Origin: SCQX01 sp035720945
GTDB taxonomy: Bacteria > Pseudomonadota > Gammaproteobacteria > Burkholderiales > Burkholderiaceae_B
Direction of reading: 5' to 3'
DNA: 19,299 nucleotides
NCBI GenBank assembly: GCA_035720945.1
Contig: DASTNK010000092.1
Coordinates: 1 to 19,299, forward strand
A program made the position numbers and the translations under genes. Under the pieces are notes generated by a model that saw only the letters and a list, made by a program, of their open reading frames with translations, had not been told where the DNA came from and made no database searches. Shown here piece after piece: positions 1-7,355 of the stretch. The stretch's first letter is position 1; each line of letters starts with the position of its first letter.

Positions 1-2273
1 GGGACTGGGATCCGCTGCTGGCCAAGGACGGCGACGGCGTGCTGGTGAACCAGATGAACACCACGCCGGACGGGCAGTACCAGACATACACCGTCGAGAC
101 CGGCGCCTACATCCGCGAGCACTTCTTCGGCGGCGACCCGCGGCTGATGCCGGAGTTCTGGGAGTTCCCGACCGTCTCGATGGGCCTCGGCCCGATCAGT
201 GCGATCTACCAGGCCCGCTTCAACCGGTACCTGCACGCGCGCGGGCTCGCCGACACGTCCAACTCGCACGTATGGGCCTTCCTCGGCGACGGCGAGATGG
301 ACGAGATCGAGTCGCTCGGCGCGATCGGCGTGGCGGCCCGCGAAGAGCTGGACAACCTGACCTTCGTCATCAACTGCAATCTGCAGCGCCTCGACGGCCC
401 GGTCCGTGGCAATGGCAAGATCATCCAGGAACTCGAGGGCGACTTCCGCGGCAGCGGCTGGAACGTCATCAAACTCATCTGGGGCGGATACTGGGATCCC
501 CTGCTGGCGCGCGACAAGGAAGGCATCCTTCGCCGTGTCATGGAAGAGTCGGTCGATGGCGAATACCAGGCCTACAAGGCGCGTGACGGCAAGTTCGTGC
601 GCGACCACTTCTTTGGCAAACATCCGAAGCTGCTCGAGATGGTCAGCCGCATGAGCGACGAAGACGTCTGGCGCCTGAATCGTGGTGGCCACGACCCCTA
701 CAAGGTGTACTCGGCCTTCGCCGCCGCCAGCGAGCACAAGGACCAACCCACCGTCATTCTCGCCAAGACCATCAAAGGCTATGGCATGGGTCAGGTGGGG
801 CAGGCCAAGAACCCGACGCACCAGCAGAAGAAGCTCGACATGGAATCGGTGCGCGAATTCCGCGACCGCTTCAACATTCCCGTTCCCGACGACAAACTCG
901 AAGAGCTGCCGTATTTCAAGCCGGCGGATGATTCCCCCGAAATGAAATACCTGCACGAGCGTCGTGGCGCCCTGGGCGGTTATGTGCCGCACCGGCGCGT
1001 CAAGGCGGACGAGCAGCTCAAGGTGCCCGATCTCTCCGCGTTCAAGGCGGTGCTGGAGCCCACCATCGAGGGCCGGGAGATCTCCACAACCCAGGCTTTC
1101 GTCCGGGTCCTGAACCAGCTCCTGCGTGACAAAACCCTCGGGCCGCGCGTCACCCCGATCCTAGTCGACGAATCACGCACTTTCGGCATGGAGGGTCTGT
1201 TCCGCCAGATCGGCATCTACGCGCCGGAAGGCCAGAAGTACACGCCGGTCGACAAGGACCAGGTCATGTACTACCGCGAGGCGACCGACGGGCAGCTTCT
1301 CCAGGAAGGCATCAACGAGGCCGGTGGCTTCAGCTCCTGGATCGCGGCGGCCACGTCGTACTCCACGAACAACCGCATCATGATCCCGTTCTTCGCGTAT
1401 TACTCGATGTTTGGGTTCCAGCGCGTCGGCGACCTGGCCTGGGCGGCGGGCGACATGCTGGCCCGCGGCTTCCTGCTGGGCGGCACCGCCGGCCGCACCA
1501 CGCTCAATGGCGAGGGCCTGCAGCACGAAGACGGCCATAGCCACATCCTGTCGTCCATGATCCCCAACTGCGTGTCGTACGATCCCGCCTTCGCGCACGA
1601 GCTGGCGGTCATCATGCAGAACGGTCTCAAGCGCATGGTCGAGGATCAGGAGGATGTCTTCTACTACCTGACAATCATGAACGAGAACTACCCTCAGCCA
1701 GGGCTCAAAACGGGCGACGAAGAGGGTATTCTGCGCGGCATGTACAAGTTCAAGTCGGTGGGCAAGACCAAGCTGCGCGTCCAGCTCATGGGGTCCGGCA
1801 CCATCCTGCGTGAAGTGCTCGATGCCCAGGCGTTGCTGCACGACGACTGGAAGATCAGCTCCGATGTCTGGAGCGTCACGAGCTACACCGAACTGCGTCG
1901 GGATGGCCTGGATTGCGAACGCCATAATCTGTTGCACCCCGAAGGCGACACCAAAGTGCCTTACGTCACCAGCCAGCTCGATGGCACCGACGGCCCCATC
2001 ATCTCGTCCACCGATTACGTCAAGGCGTTCAGTGACCAGATCCGGCCATACGTTCCCAAGGGGCGCACGTTCAAGGTTCTGGGCACCGATGGTTTCGGCC
2101 GGTCCGATTTCCGATCCAGGCTGCGTGAACACTTCGAGGTGAATCGCCACTTCGTGGTGCTTGCCGCGCTCAGCGCGCTGGCCGACGAGGGCGCCATCCC
2201 GCGCTCCAAGGTCGCCGAGGCCATGAAGAAATACGCGATTGATCCCAACAAAGCCAACCCGCATCACGCATGA
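1..2273 (+). CDS. aceE: Pyruvate dehydrogenase E1 component, homodimeric type (5' partial)
   Basis: The thiamine-diphosphate E1 subunit decarboxylates pyruvate and reductively acetylates the lipoyl groups of E2 in the cytoplasmic pyruvate dehydrogenase complex. The reading frame is open from base 3 and ends at TGA 2271-2273, so the N-terminus is missing; about 757 codons remain against 887 residues in E. coli AceE. Seen in order: the MPEFWEFPTVSMGLGP block at 147-194, the ThDP/Mg motif beginning GDGEMDE (about 286-306) and ending in the VINCN asparagine, the RTFGMEGLFRQIG block near 1178, the YSTNN block near 1360, and the NGEGLQHEDGHS histidine loop near 1507. The C-terminal VLGTDGFGRSDFR near 2076 is intact. 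Most of the protein is betaproteobacterial in style. The first 146 bases are abnormal: they encode WDPLLAKDG...HFFGGDPRL, a segment that belongs downstream and recurs at 492-632. aceF follows directly, so this is the first gene of an aceE-aceF-lpdA operon. Confidence 0.95.
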   Translation, partial: DWDPLLAKDGDGVLVNQMNTTPDGQYQTYTVETGAYIREHFFGGDPRLMPEFWEFPTVSMGLGPISAIYQARFNRYLHARGLADTSNSHVWAFLGDGEMDEIESLGAIGVAAREELDNLTFVINCNLQRLDGPVRGNGKIIQELEGDFRGSGWNVIKLIWGGYWDPLLARDKEGILRRVMEESVDGEYQAYKARDGKFVRDHFFGKHPKLLEMVSRMSDEDVWRLNRGGHDPYKVYSAFAAASEHKDQPTVILAKTIKGYGMGQVGQAKNPTHQQKKLDMESVREFRDRFNIPVPDDKLEELPYFKPADDSPEMKYLHERRGALGGYVPHRRVKADEQLKVPDLSAFKAVLEPTIEGREISTTQAFVRVLNQLLRDKTLGPRVTPILVDESRTFGMEGLFRQIGIYAPEGQKYTPVDKDQVMYYREATDGQLLQEGINEAGGFSSWIAAATSYSTNNRIMIPFFAYYSMFGFQRVGDLAWAAGDMLARGFLLGGTAGRTTLNGEGLQHEDGHSHILSSMIPNCVSYDPAFAHELAVIMQNGLKRMVEDQEDVFYYLTIMNENYPQPGLKTGDEEGILRGMYKFKSVGKTKLRVQLMGSGTILREVLDAQALLHDDWKISSDVWSVTSYTELRRDGLDCERHNLLHPEGDTKVPYVTSQLDGTDGPIISSTDYVKAFSDQIRPYVPKGRTFKVLGTDGFGRSDFRSRLREHFEVNRHFVVLAALSALADEGAIPRSKVAEAMKKYAIDPNKANPHHA
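6..632 (+). repeat. Diverged 47-codon direct repeat inside aceE (6-146 and 492-632)
   Basis: Bases 6-146 and 492-632 encode ungapped, alignable 47-residue segments. Both begin WDPLLA and share the pattern DGxYQxY, then G, R and HFFGxxPxL; by hand I count 23 of 47 identical residues. Only the second copy is at the position expected in AceE, after GSGWNVIKLIWGGY. The first copy is joined directly to LMPEFWEF, which in normal E1 proteins is preceded by a SYPHP-type sequence. This is a misplaced paralogous or foreign segment, most simply a chimeric contig end. Confidence 0.7.
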
Positions 2274-2287
2274 CGGGGGAGACAAGC

Positions 2288-4012
2288 ATGAGCAACAGCA
2301 TTGAAATCAAGGTGCCGGACATCGGCGATTTCGGCGAGGTCGAAGTCATCGAAGTATTGGTGGCTGAAGGGGACACCGTTGCCCAGGAACAAAGCCTGAT
2401 CACGGTGGAATCCGACAAGGCGTCCATGGAGATCCCGTCTTCCGCGGCCGGTGTGGTCCGTTCACTCAAGACGAAGGTCGGTGACAAGGTCAAAGAGGGT
2501 TCGATCATTCTCGAGATCGAGCCGGCCCAGGGTGGGGCGGCGGAATCTTCATCGAAACTGGCAGCCGCTGCCCCCGCTGCGGCGACCCCCGTTGCCGCGA
2601 CGGCCTCCGTGCCCGCTTCCGCAGCGCCCAAGGCATCCGCCCAGGCCGCGCCTGCGGCAAGCGCCTCGGGGCCTGTCACCGTGATGGTGCCCGACATCGG
2701 CGATGCCAAGGATGTCGAAGTCATTGAGATCATGGTCGCGGTTGGCGACACCATCGCGGTGGATCAGAGCCTGATCACGCTGGAGTCCGACAAGGCGTCC
2801 ATGGAGGTTCCCTCGTCTCATGCCGGTGTGGTCACCGCGTTGAAGATCAAGCTCGGTGACAAGGTCAGCCAGGGCGCGCCCATTCTGGAAATCACTGCGA
2901 GCGACTCGGAAGCCGCCGCCGTGGCCGCTCCCGCGATTGCCGCGCCCGCCGCCGTGGCACCCGCCGCATCGGCACCGGTGACCCCGGCCGCACCCGCGCC
3001 AGCTGCATCACGCGCTTCGACGCCATCGCTGGCCTCGGTGCCGCCCTCGCGCACCTCCCCGACGGCGGCTTACGCCGACACCGCCGTTCCGGCGCGCAAT
3101 TTGCCGCATGCGTCCCCGTCGGTGCGCAAATTCGCCCGGGAGCTGGGTGTCGACCTCTCCCTGGTGACCGGATCCGGTGAAAAGCACCGTATTACCCAAG
3201 ACGACATCCGCGCGTTCGTCAAACAATCCCTGGCTGCCGGTGGCCGTCCCGCGGCGGTTGGCGCGGCAACGGGAGGCGGGCTGAGCGTCCTGGACTGGCC
3301 CAAGGTTGACTTCGCCAAATTCGGCCCAATCGAATCGCGGCCGTTGTCACGCATCAAGAAGATCTCAGGGGCGAACCTGCATCGCAACTGGGTCATGATT
3401 CCGCATGTCACCAACAATGACGTGGCCGACATCACCGAGCTCGAGGCCCTGCGCGTCACGTTGAACAAAGAGCATCAGAAAACCGGCCCCAAGATCACGA
3501 TGCTGGCGTTCCTGATCAAGGCGGTGGTCGCCGCCTTGAAGAAATTTCCCGATTTCAACGCTTCGCTCGATGGGGACAATCTGGTTCTGAAGCAGTATTA
3601 CCACATCGGCTTCGCGGCTGACACGCCCAACGGGCTGGTCGTACCCGTGCTGCGTGACGCCGACAAGAAAGGGGTGCTGGATATCGCGGCCGAAACCTCG
3701 GAACTCGCGGGCCTGGCGCGTGACGGCAAGCTGTCGCCGGCGCAGATGCAGGGCGGTTGCTTCTCCATTTCTTCCCTTGGGGGGATTGGCGGGACGTCGT
3801 TCACACCCATCATCAACGCACCCGAGGTCGCCATATTGGGTGTTTCGCGTTCGTCACACGCTCCCGTGTGGGATGGTCAATCCTTCCAGCCTCGCCTGAT
3901 GTTGCCTTTGTCGCTGTCCTACGACCACCGGGTCATCGATGGGGCGTCGGCTGCGCGTTTCAACGCGTATCTCGCGGCGCTGCTGGCCGATTTCCGCCGC
4001 ATCGCGCTATAG
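2288..4012 (+). CDS. aceF: Dihydrolipoyllysine acetyltransferase, pyruvate dehydrogenase E2
   Basis: E2 is the core of the pyruvate dehydrogenase complex; it transfers acetyl groups from lipoyl-lysine to CoA. The 574-residue protein has two lipoyl domains (about 3-78 and 129-204) with target lysines K44 and K169 in ESDKASMEIP and ESDKASMEVP. Alanine/proline-rich linkers follow each. A peripheral-subunit-binding domain at about 273-311 (ASPSVRKFARELGV, RITQDDIRAF) leads to the catalytic domain from about 345, ending in the HRVIDG motif with H547 and D551. I chose ATG 2288 because GGGGGAGA at 2275-2282 lies five bases upstream. An ATG at 2270 overlaps the aceE stop and would add MTGETS without a ribosome-binding site. 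The start is 15 bases after aceE, and lpdA follows after 10 bases. E. coli E2 has three lipoyl domains; two is usual in betaproteobacteria. Confidence 0.96.
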   Translation: MSNSIEIKVPDIGDFGEVEVIEVLVAEGDTVAQEQSLITVESDKASMEIPSSAAGVVRSLKTKVGDKVKEGSIILEIEPAQGGAAESSSKLAAAAPAAATPVAATASVPASAAPKASAQAAPAASASGPVTVMVPDIGDAKDVEVIEIMVAVGDTIAVDQSLITLESDKASMEVPSSHAGVVTALKIKLGDKVSQGAPILEITASDSEAAAVAAPAIAAPAAVAPAASAPVTPAAPAPAASRASTPSLASVPPSRTSPTAAYADTAVPARNLPHASPSVRKFARELGVDLSLVTGSGEKHRITQDDIRAFVKQSLAAGGRPAAVGAATGGGLSVLDWPKVDFAKFGPIESRPLSRIKKISGANLHRNWVMIPHVTNNDVADITELEALRVTLNKEHQKTGPKITMLAFLIKAVVAALKKFPDFNASLDGDNLVLKQYYHIGFAADTPNGLVVPVLRDADKKGVLDIAAETSELAGLARDGKLSPAQMQGGCFSISSLGGIGGTSFTPIINAPEVAILGVSRSSHAPVWDGQSFQPRLMLPLSLSYDHRVIDGASAARFNAYLAALLADFRRIAL

Positions 4013-4162
4013 GAGCCCATCGATGAGCACGATTGATCTGGCCATACCCGACATTGGTGATTTCGGCGATGTGGAAGTCATAGAAATCCTGGTGGCCGAA
4101 GGCGACACGATCGCGGCCGAGCAGAGCCTCATCACCGTGGAATCCGACAAGGCGTCCATGGA
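2411..4162 (+). repeat. Identical 20-bp direct repeat in three lipoyl-domain coding regions
   Basis: The sequence TCCGACAAGGCGTCCATGGA occurs at 2411-2430, 2786-2805 and 4143-4162, always in the same reading phase. It encodes SDKASM(E) around the lipoylated lysine of the two AceF domains and the LpdA domain. The protein motif is constrained, but synonymous identity across all three suggests recent domain duplication or gene conversion. The two aceF copies are 375 bases apart, a multiple of three. Confidence 0.85.
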
Positions 4163-5834
4163 AATTCCCGCCGAGCGCGGCGGCGTGGTGAAGGCGGTAC
4201 TCGTGAAGCTGGGTGACAAGGTGTCGCAAGGCACGCCCGTCGTGCGCATCGAAGCGCAAGCGGGCGCCGAGGCGGGGCCGAAAGGCACCACCACGGAGGC
4301 ATCCAAAGGCGACGCCCGGCCTGCGGAGGTCGAGGCACCTGCCGCGCCCTCCGCGCAGCCGGCCGCGGTCGCTGCTTCAGCGGTCGTGGCGCCGCAACCG
4401 GCTTCGTCGTTCGCCGGCACGGCCGACATCGAATGTGAAGTTCTGGTTCTCGGGGCTGGTCCGGGAGGGTATTCCGCCGCGTTCCGCGCCGCCGACCTCG
4501 GCCTGGACGTGGTGCTGGTCGAGCGTTACAGCACCCTGGGTGGTGTGTGCCTGAATGTGGGGTGCATTCCGTCCAAGGCTTTGCTGCACACCGCCGCGGC
4601 CACCGAGGAAGCACTGTCGCTGGCGTCCCACGGTATTTCGTTCACGGCGCCGGCCATCGATCTGGACAAGTTGCGCGGCTACAAGGACAGCGTGGTTGGC
4701 AAACTCACCGGCGGGTTGGCGGCGATGGCCCGTGCCCGCAAGGTGAGGGTGCTGACCGGGGTGGGGGAGTTTCTCGACCCGTTCCATTTGTCCGTACGGG
4801 CCGCCGACGGAGCAAGCAAGGTGGTGAAGTTCCGTTCGGCCATCATCGCCGCGGGTAGCCAGTCGGTCAAATTGCCCTTCATGCCGAACGACGACCGCGT
4901 CGTGGATTCGACGGGCGCGTTGCGCCTGACGTCCGTTCCCGGGAAGATGCTCATCGTCGGAGGCGGCATCATCGGCCTTGAAATGGGAACGGTGTATTCG
5001 GCGCTGGGCAGTCGCCTGGACGTGGTCGAAATGCTGGATGGCCTCATGCCGGGGGCCGACCGCGACCTCGTCAAGGTGTGGCAGAAAATGAATGCCAGGC
5101 GCTTCGATCATCTCATGCTGGGCACCCGGACTGTCGGCGCCGAGGCGCGTGAAGACGGGATATGGGTGACATTCGACGGGCCGGGGGCCCCCGAGGCCCA
5201 GCGTTACGATCTGGTTCTGCAAGCCGTCGGCCGCTCGCCGAACGGCAAGAATATCGGTGCCGAGAAGGCGGGCGTGCGCGTCACCGATCGCGGATTCATT
5301 GAAGTCGATCGGCAGATGCGCACCAATGTGCCGCACATCCACGCCATCGGTGACATCGTCGGCCAACCCATGCTGGCGCACAAGGCGGTCCACGAGGCGC
5401 ACGTGGCGGCCGAAGTCCTTGCTGGGCAGAAGAGCTACTTCGATGCCCGGGTCATTCCGTCCGTGGCGTACACCGACCCCGAGGTGGCCTGGGTCGGCCT
5501 GACCGAGGATGCCGCGCGCAAGGACGGCATCGAGGTCAAAAAGGGGTTGTTCCCCTGGGCGGCGTCGGGCCGCGCCATCGCCAATGGCCGGGACGAGGGT
5601 TTCACCAAGCTGTTGTTCGATGCGTCCACGCATCGCATCGTGGGAGGCGGCATTGTCGGCACGCACGCGGGCGATCTCATCGGCGAGGTCGCTCTGGCCA
5701 TCGAGATGGGCGCCGATGCGGTCGATATCGGCAAGACCATCCATCCCCATCCCACGTTGGGCGAATCCATGGGAATGGCGGCCGAGGCGGCGGAGGGCCA
5801 TTGCACCGATCTTCCGCCAGTGCGCGGCAAGTAA
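4023..5834 (+). CDS. lpdA: Dihydrolipoyl dehydrogenase (E3) with N-terminal lipoyl domain
   Basis: This FAD flavoprotein reoxidises dihydrolipoyl groups of E2 and reduces NAD+. The 603-residue product starts with a lipoyl domain (about 3-77, lysine K43 in ESDKASMEIP), then an Ala/Pro/Glu linker to about 130. The E3 body has the FAD-binding GAGPGG at 144-149, redox cysteines C176 and C181 in GGVCLNVGCIPSK, the NAD-binding GGGIIGLEMG at 314-323, the second FAD contact AIGDIVGQPMLAHKA, and catalytic H576 and E581 in HPHPTLGE. ATG 4023 has AGGAG at 4011-4015, seven bases upstream; the longer frame from 3939 lies inside aceF and lacks a site. The architecture matches the lipoyl-E3 of Neisseria (P64k) and many betaproteobacteria, about 125 residues longer than plain E3. 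It is the last gene of the operon, followed 22 bases later by a strong terminator. Confidence 0.96.
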   Translation: MSTIDLAIPDIGDFGDVEVIEILVAEGDTIAAEQSLITVESDKASMEIPAERGGVVKAVLVKLGDKVSQGTPVVRIEAQAGAEAGPKGTTTEASKGDARPAEVEAPAAPSAQPAAVAASAVVAPQPASSFAGTADIECEVLVLGAGPGGYSAAFRAADLGLDVVLVERYSTLGGVCLNVGCIPSKALLHTAAATEEALSLASHGISFTAPAIDLDKLRGYKDSVVGKLTGGLAAMARARKVRVLTGVGEFLDPFHLSVRAADGASKVVKFRSAIIAAGSQSVKLPFMPNDDRVVDSTGALRLTSVPGKMLIVGGGIIGLEMGTVYSALGSRLDVVEMLDGLMPGADRDLVKVWQKMNARRFDHLMLGTRTVGAEAREDGIWVTFDGPGAPEAQRYDLVLQAVGRSPNGKNIGAEKAGVRVTDRGFIEVDRQMRTNVPHIHAIGDIVGQPMLAHKAVHEAHVAAEVLAGQKSYFDARVIPSVAYTDPEVAWVGLTEDAARKDGIEVKKGLFPWAASGRAIANGRDEGFTKLLFDASTHRIVGGGIVGTHAGDLIGEVALAIEMGADAVDIGKTIHPHPTLGESMGMAAEAAEGHCTDLPPVRGK

Positions 5835-5856
5835 GGGTATCACCGTTGCTTCTCGT

Positions 5857-5892
5857 GGCGGGTGCTATCATCGGCACCCGCCTTTTCTTTTT
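5857..5892 (+). terminator. Rho-independent terminator after lpdA
   Basis: A perfect 9-bp stem (GGCGGGTGC at 5857-5865 with GCACCCGCC at 5874-5882) encloses an 8-base loop and is followed by TTTTCTTTTTTC from 5883. It starts 22 bases after the lpdA stop and should end the pyruvate dehydrogenase operon. Confidence 0.88.
5863..5871 (+). promoter_or_regulatory. Candidate extended -10 promoter for folC, inside the lpdA terminator
   Basis: TGCTATCAT at 5863-5871 fits an extended -10 (TGn plus TATCAT, five of six to consensus). A TTGCTT at 5846-5851 could be a weak -35, but the spacing of 14 is short, so activity would rest on the TG extension. Transcription would begin near 5878-5880, about 30 bases before the folC ATG. 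The -10 occupies the terminator loop. Confidence 0.4.
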
Positions 5893-5909
5893 TCTCAGCG
5901 GTCATCATC

Positions 5910-7304
5910 ATGTCTCTTCCCAAACCAGGTGGCGAGGCCACACTGGACCAGTGGCTGGCCTATCTCGAGTCGTTGCATCATGTATCGATAGAACTGGGCC
6001 TGGATCGGGTGCGCCGGGTTGCCGAACGCCTGGGTCTCGATCTGTCGGCGTCGGTCAGGATCATCGTCGGCGGCACCAACGGGAAGGGGTCCACCTGCGC
6101 CATGCTGGAGGCGATTCTGCTGGCGGCCGGATACAAGGTCGGCCTGTACACCTCCCCGCATCTCATCGATTTCAACGAGCGCATCCGCGTCAATGGCGAA
6201 CTGGCGACCGACGCACAGATCGTCGAGCAGTTTCACGAGATCGAGGCAGGGCGGGGGGAAATATCGCTCAGTTATTTCGAATACACGACGCTGGCCGCGC
6301 TGCGCCTGTTCCAGAAGCTGGCGCTGGACGTTGTGGTGCTTGAGGTCGGCCTGGGAGGCCGGCTCGATGCCGTGAACATTGTCGATGCCGACTGTTCGGT
6401 GGTGACCAGTGTCGACATGGACCACATGGAATGGCTTGGTGACACGCGTGACAAAATCGGCTGGGAGAAAGCGCACATTTTCCGCCCGGAGCGCCCGGCG
6501 ATCTGTGCCGATCCCGTGCCCCCGGACACGCTTGTCCGGTACGCGCTGGACATCGGTGCGGATCTGTGGCGTTTCGGTCGTGATTACAACTATTCGGGCG
6601 ACCGTCTGCAATGGGCCTACGGAGGTCGTGCCAGACGTCGCACGGGGCTGGGCTATCCGGCGTTGCGCGGCGCCAATCAGTTGCTGAACGCCTCGGCCGC
6701 GTTGGCGGCGCTTGAGGCCCTGGAAGACCGGTTGCTGGTGCCGCAACAGGCCGTGCGCCTGGGCCTGGCCCAGGCCGCGTTGCCTGGCCGCTTCCAGACT
6801 CTGCCTGGGCTGCCTGTCGTGGTTCTCGATGTGGCACATAACCCGCATGCCGCAGCCGCGCTGGGGCAGAATCTGGATGCCATGCCCCATTTCCCGGTGA
6901 CGCATGCTGTGGTGGGCATGCTCAAGGACAAGGACATCGCCGGTGTCGTGTCACGTCTGGCCACACGTGTGGACCACTGGTATTGCGCGACGCTGGGCGG
7001 TCCGCGTGGCACGACAGGAGAAACCCTGGCACAAATCGTTCGGCGGGTGACGTCGTCCGGGGATGCCGCTCAGTCGAGTCCTGACGATTCGCCAACTTCG
7101 GGGGCGGGCGAGGGCGGGCACGTGGTGCCTCGAGCGGTGCGGCAGCCACGCAAAGAGCCGATATCGATTTCAAGCTTCCCAGGTCCCGAGCAGGCGTTCG
7201 CCGCTGCGCGCGGACAGGCGGCGGACAATGATAGAATTCTCGTGTTTGGCTCATTCGCCACTGTGGGTCCGGTGCTGCAATCGCTTTCTCGCAAGGCTGA
7301 TTGA
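5910..7304 (+). CDS. folC: Bifunctional folylpolyglutamate synthase / dihydrofolate synthase
   Basis: FolC adds glutamate to dihydropteroate and to folates with ATP, making dihydrofolate and retaining folates in the cytoplasm. The 464-residue protein has the Mur-ligase-type P-loop GGTNGKGS at 54-61, the YTSPHL loop, the GGRLDAVNIV block, SVDMDHMEWLGDT with the metal-binding histidine, the carbamylated-lysine-type WEKAHIFR, the LDVAHNP motif of the C-terminal domain, GMLKDKDI, and the closing VFGSF. ATG 5910 is preferred; the earlier in-frame ATG 5862 lies in the lpdA terminator stem. The ribosome-binding site is weak. E. coli FolC has 422 residues. The extra length is mostly a Ser/Gly/Pro-rich, charged insertion of about 40 residues (about 381-420) between the GPRGTTGETL block and the FPGPEQAFAAA helix. 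folC-dedD-cvpA-purF is the order also found in E. coli. Confidence 0.95.
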   Translation: MSLPKPGGEATLDQWLAYLESLHHVSIELGLDRVRRVAERLGLDLSASVRIIVGGTNGKGSTCAMLEAILLAAGYKVGLYTSPHLIDFNERIRVNGELATDAQIVEQFHEIEAGRGEISLSYFEYTTLAALRLFQKLALDVVVLEVGLGGRLDAVNIVDADCSVVTSVDMDHMEWLGDTRDKIGWEKAHIFRPERPAICADPVPPDTLVRYALDIGADLWRFGRDYNYSGDRLQWAYGGRARRRTGLGYPALRGANQLLNASAALAALEALEDRLLVPQQAVRLGLAQAALPGRFQTLPGLPVVVLDVAHNPHAAAALGQNLDAMPHFPVTHAVVGMLKDKDIAGVVSRLATRVDHWYCATLGGPRGTTGETLAQIVRRVTSSGDAAQSSPDDSPTSGAGEGGHVVPRAVRQPRKEPISISSFPGPEQAFAAARGQAADNDRILVFGSFATVGPVLQSLSRKAD

Positions 7305-7355
7305 CATTCCGGGCAGTGCCGGCCCGGGCCCGTTCGCCAGTCAGGGTTTTGCTTT

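Noticed and set aside
1173..2285. A 370-codon open frame on the minus strand opposite aceE
   Set aside because: It is a shadow of the aceE codon pattern with no family features and no start signals.
3939..4022. A longer lpdA start inside the aceF 3' end
   Set aside because: ATG 4023 has AGGAG at ideal spacing and starts the lipoyl domain; the extra 28 residues are out-of-frame aceF sequence.
4377..5843. A 488-codon open frame on the minus strand opposite lpdA
   Set aside because: It lies fully inside lpdA, whose motifs are intact, and its protein is His/Arg/Gly/Asp-rich with no recognisable domain. Long antisense frames are expected from the high GC third-position bias here.
5862..5909. An earlier in-frame ATG for folC
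   Set aside because: It lies in the stem of the lpdA terminator and before the predicted transcription start.
7229..7237. TGATAGAAT in the folC 3' end, resembling an extended -10 for dedD
   Set aside because: No -35 is visible, it is over 110 bases from the dedD start, and it encodes a plausible FolC segment (NDRILVFGSF), so chance is likely.
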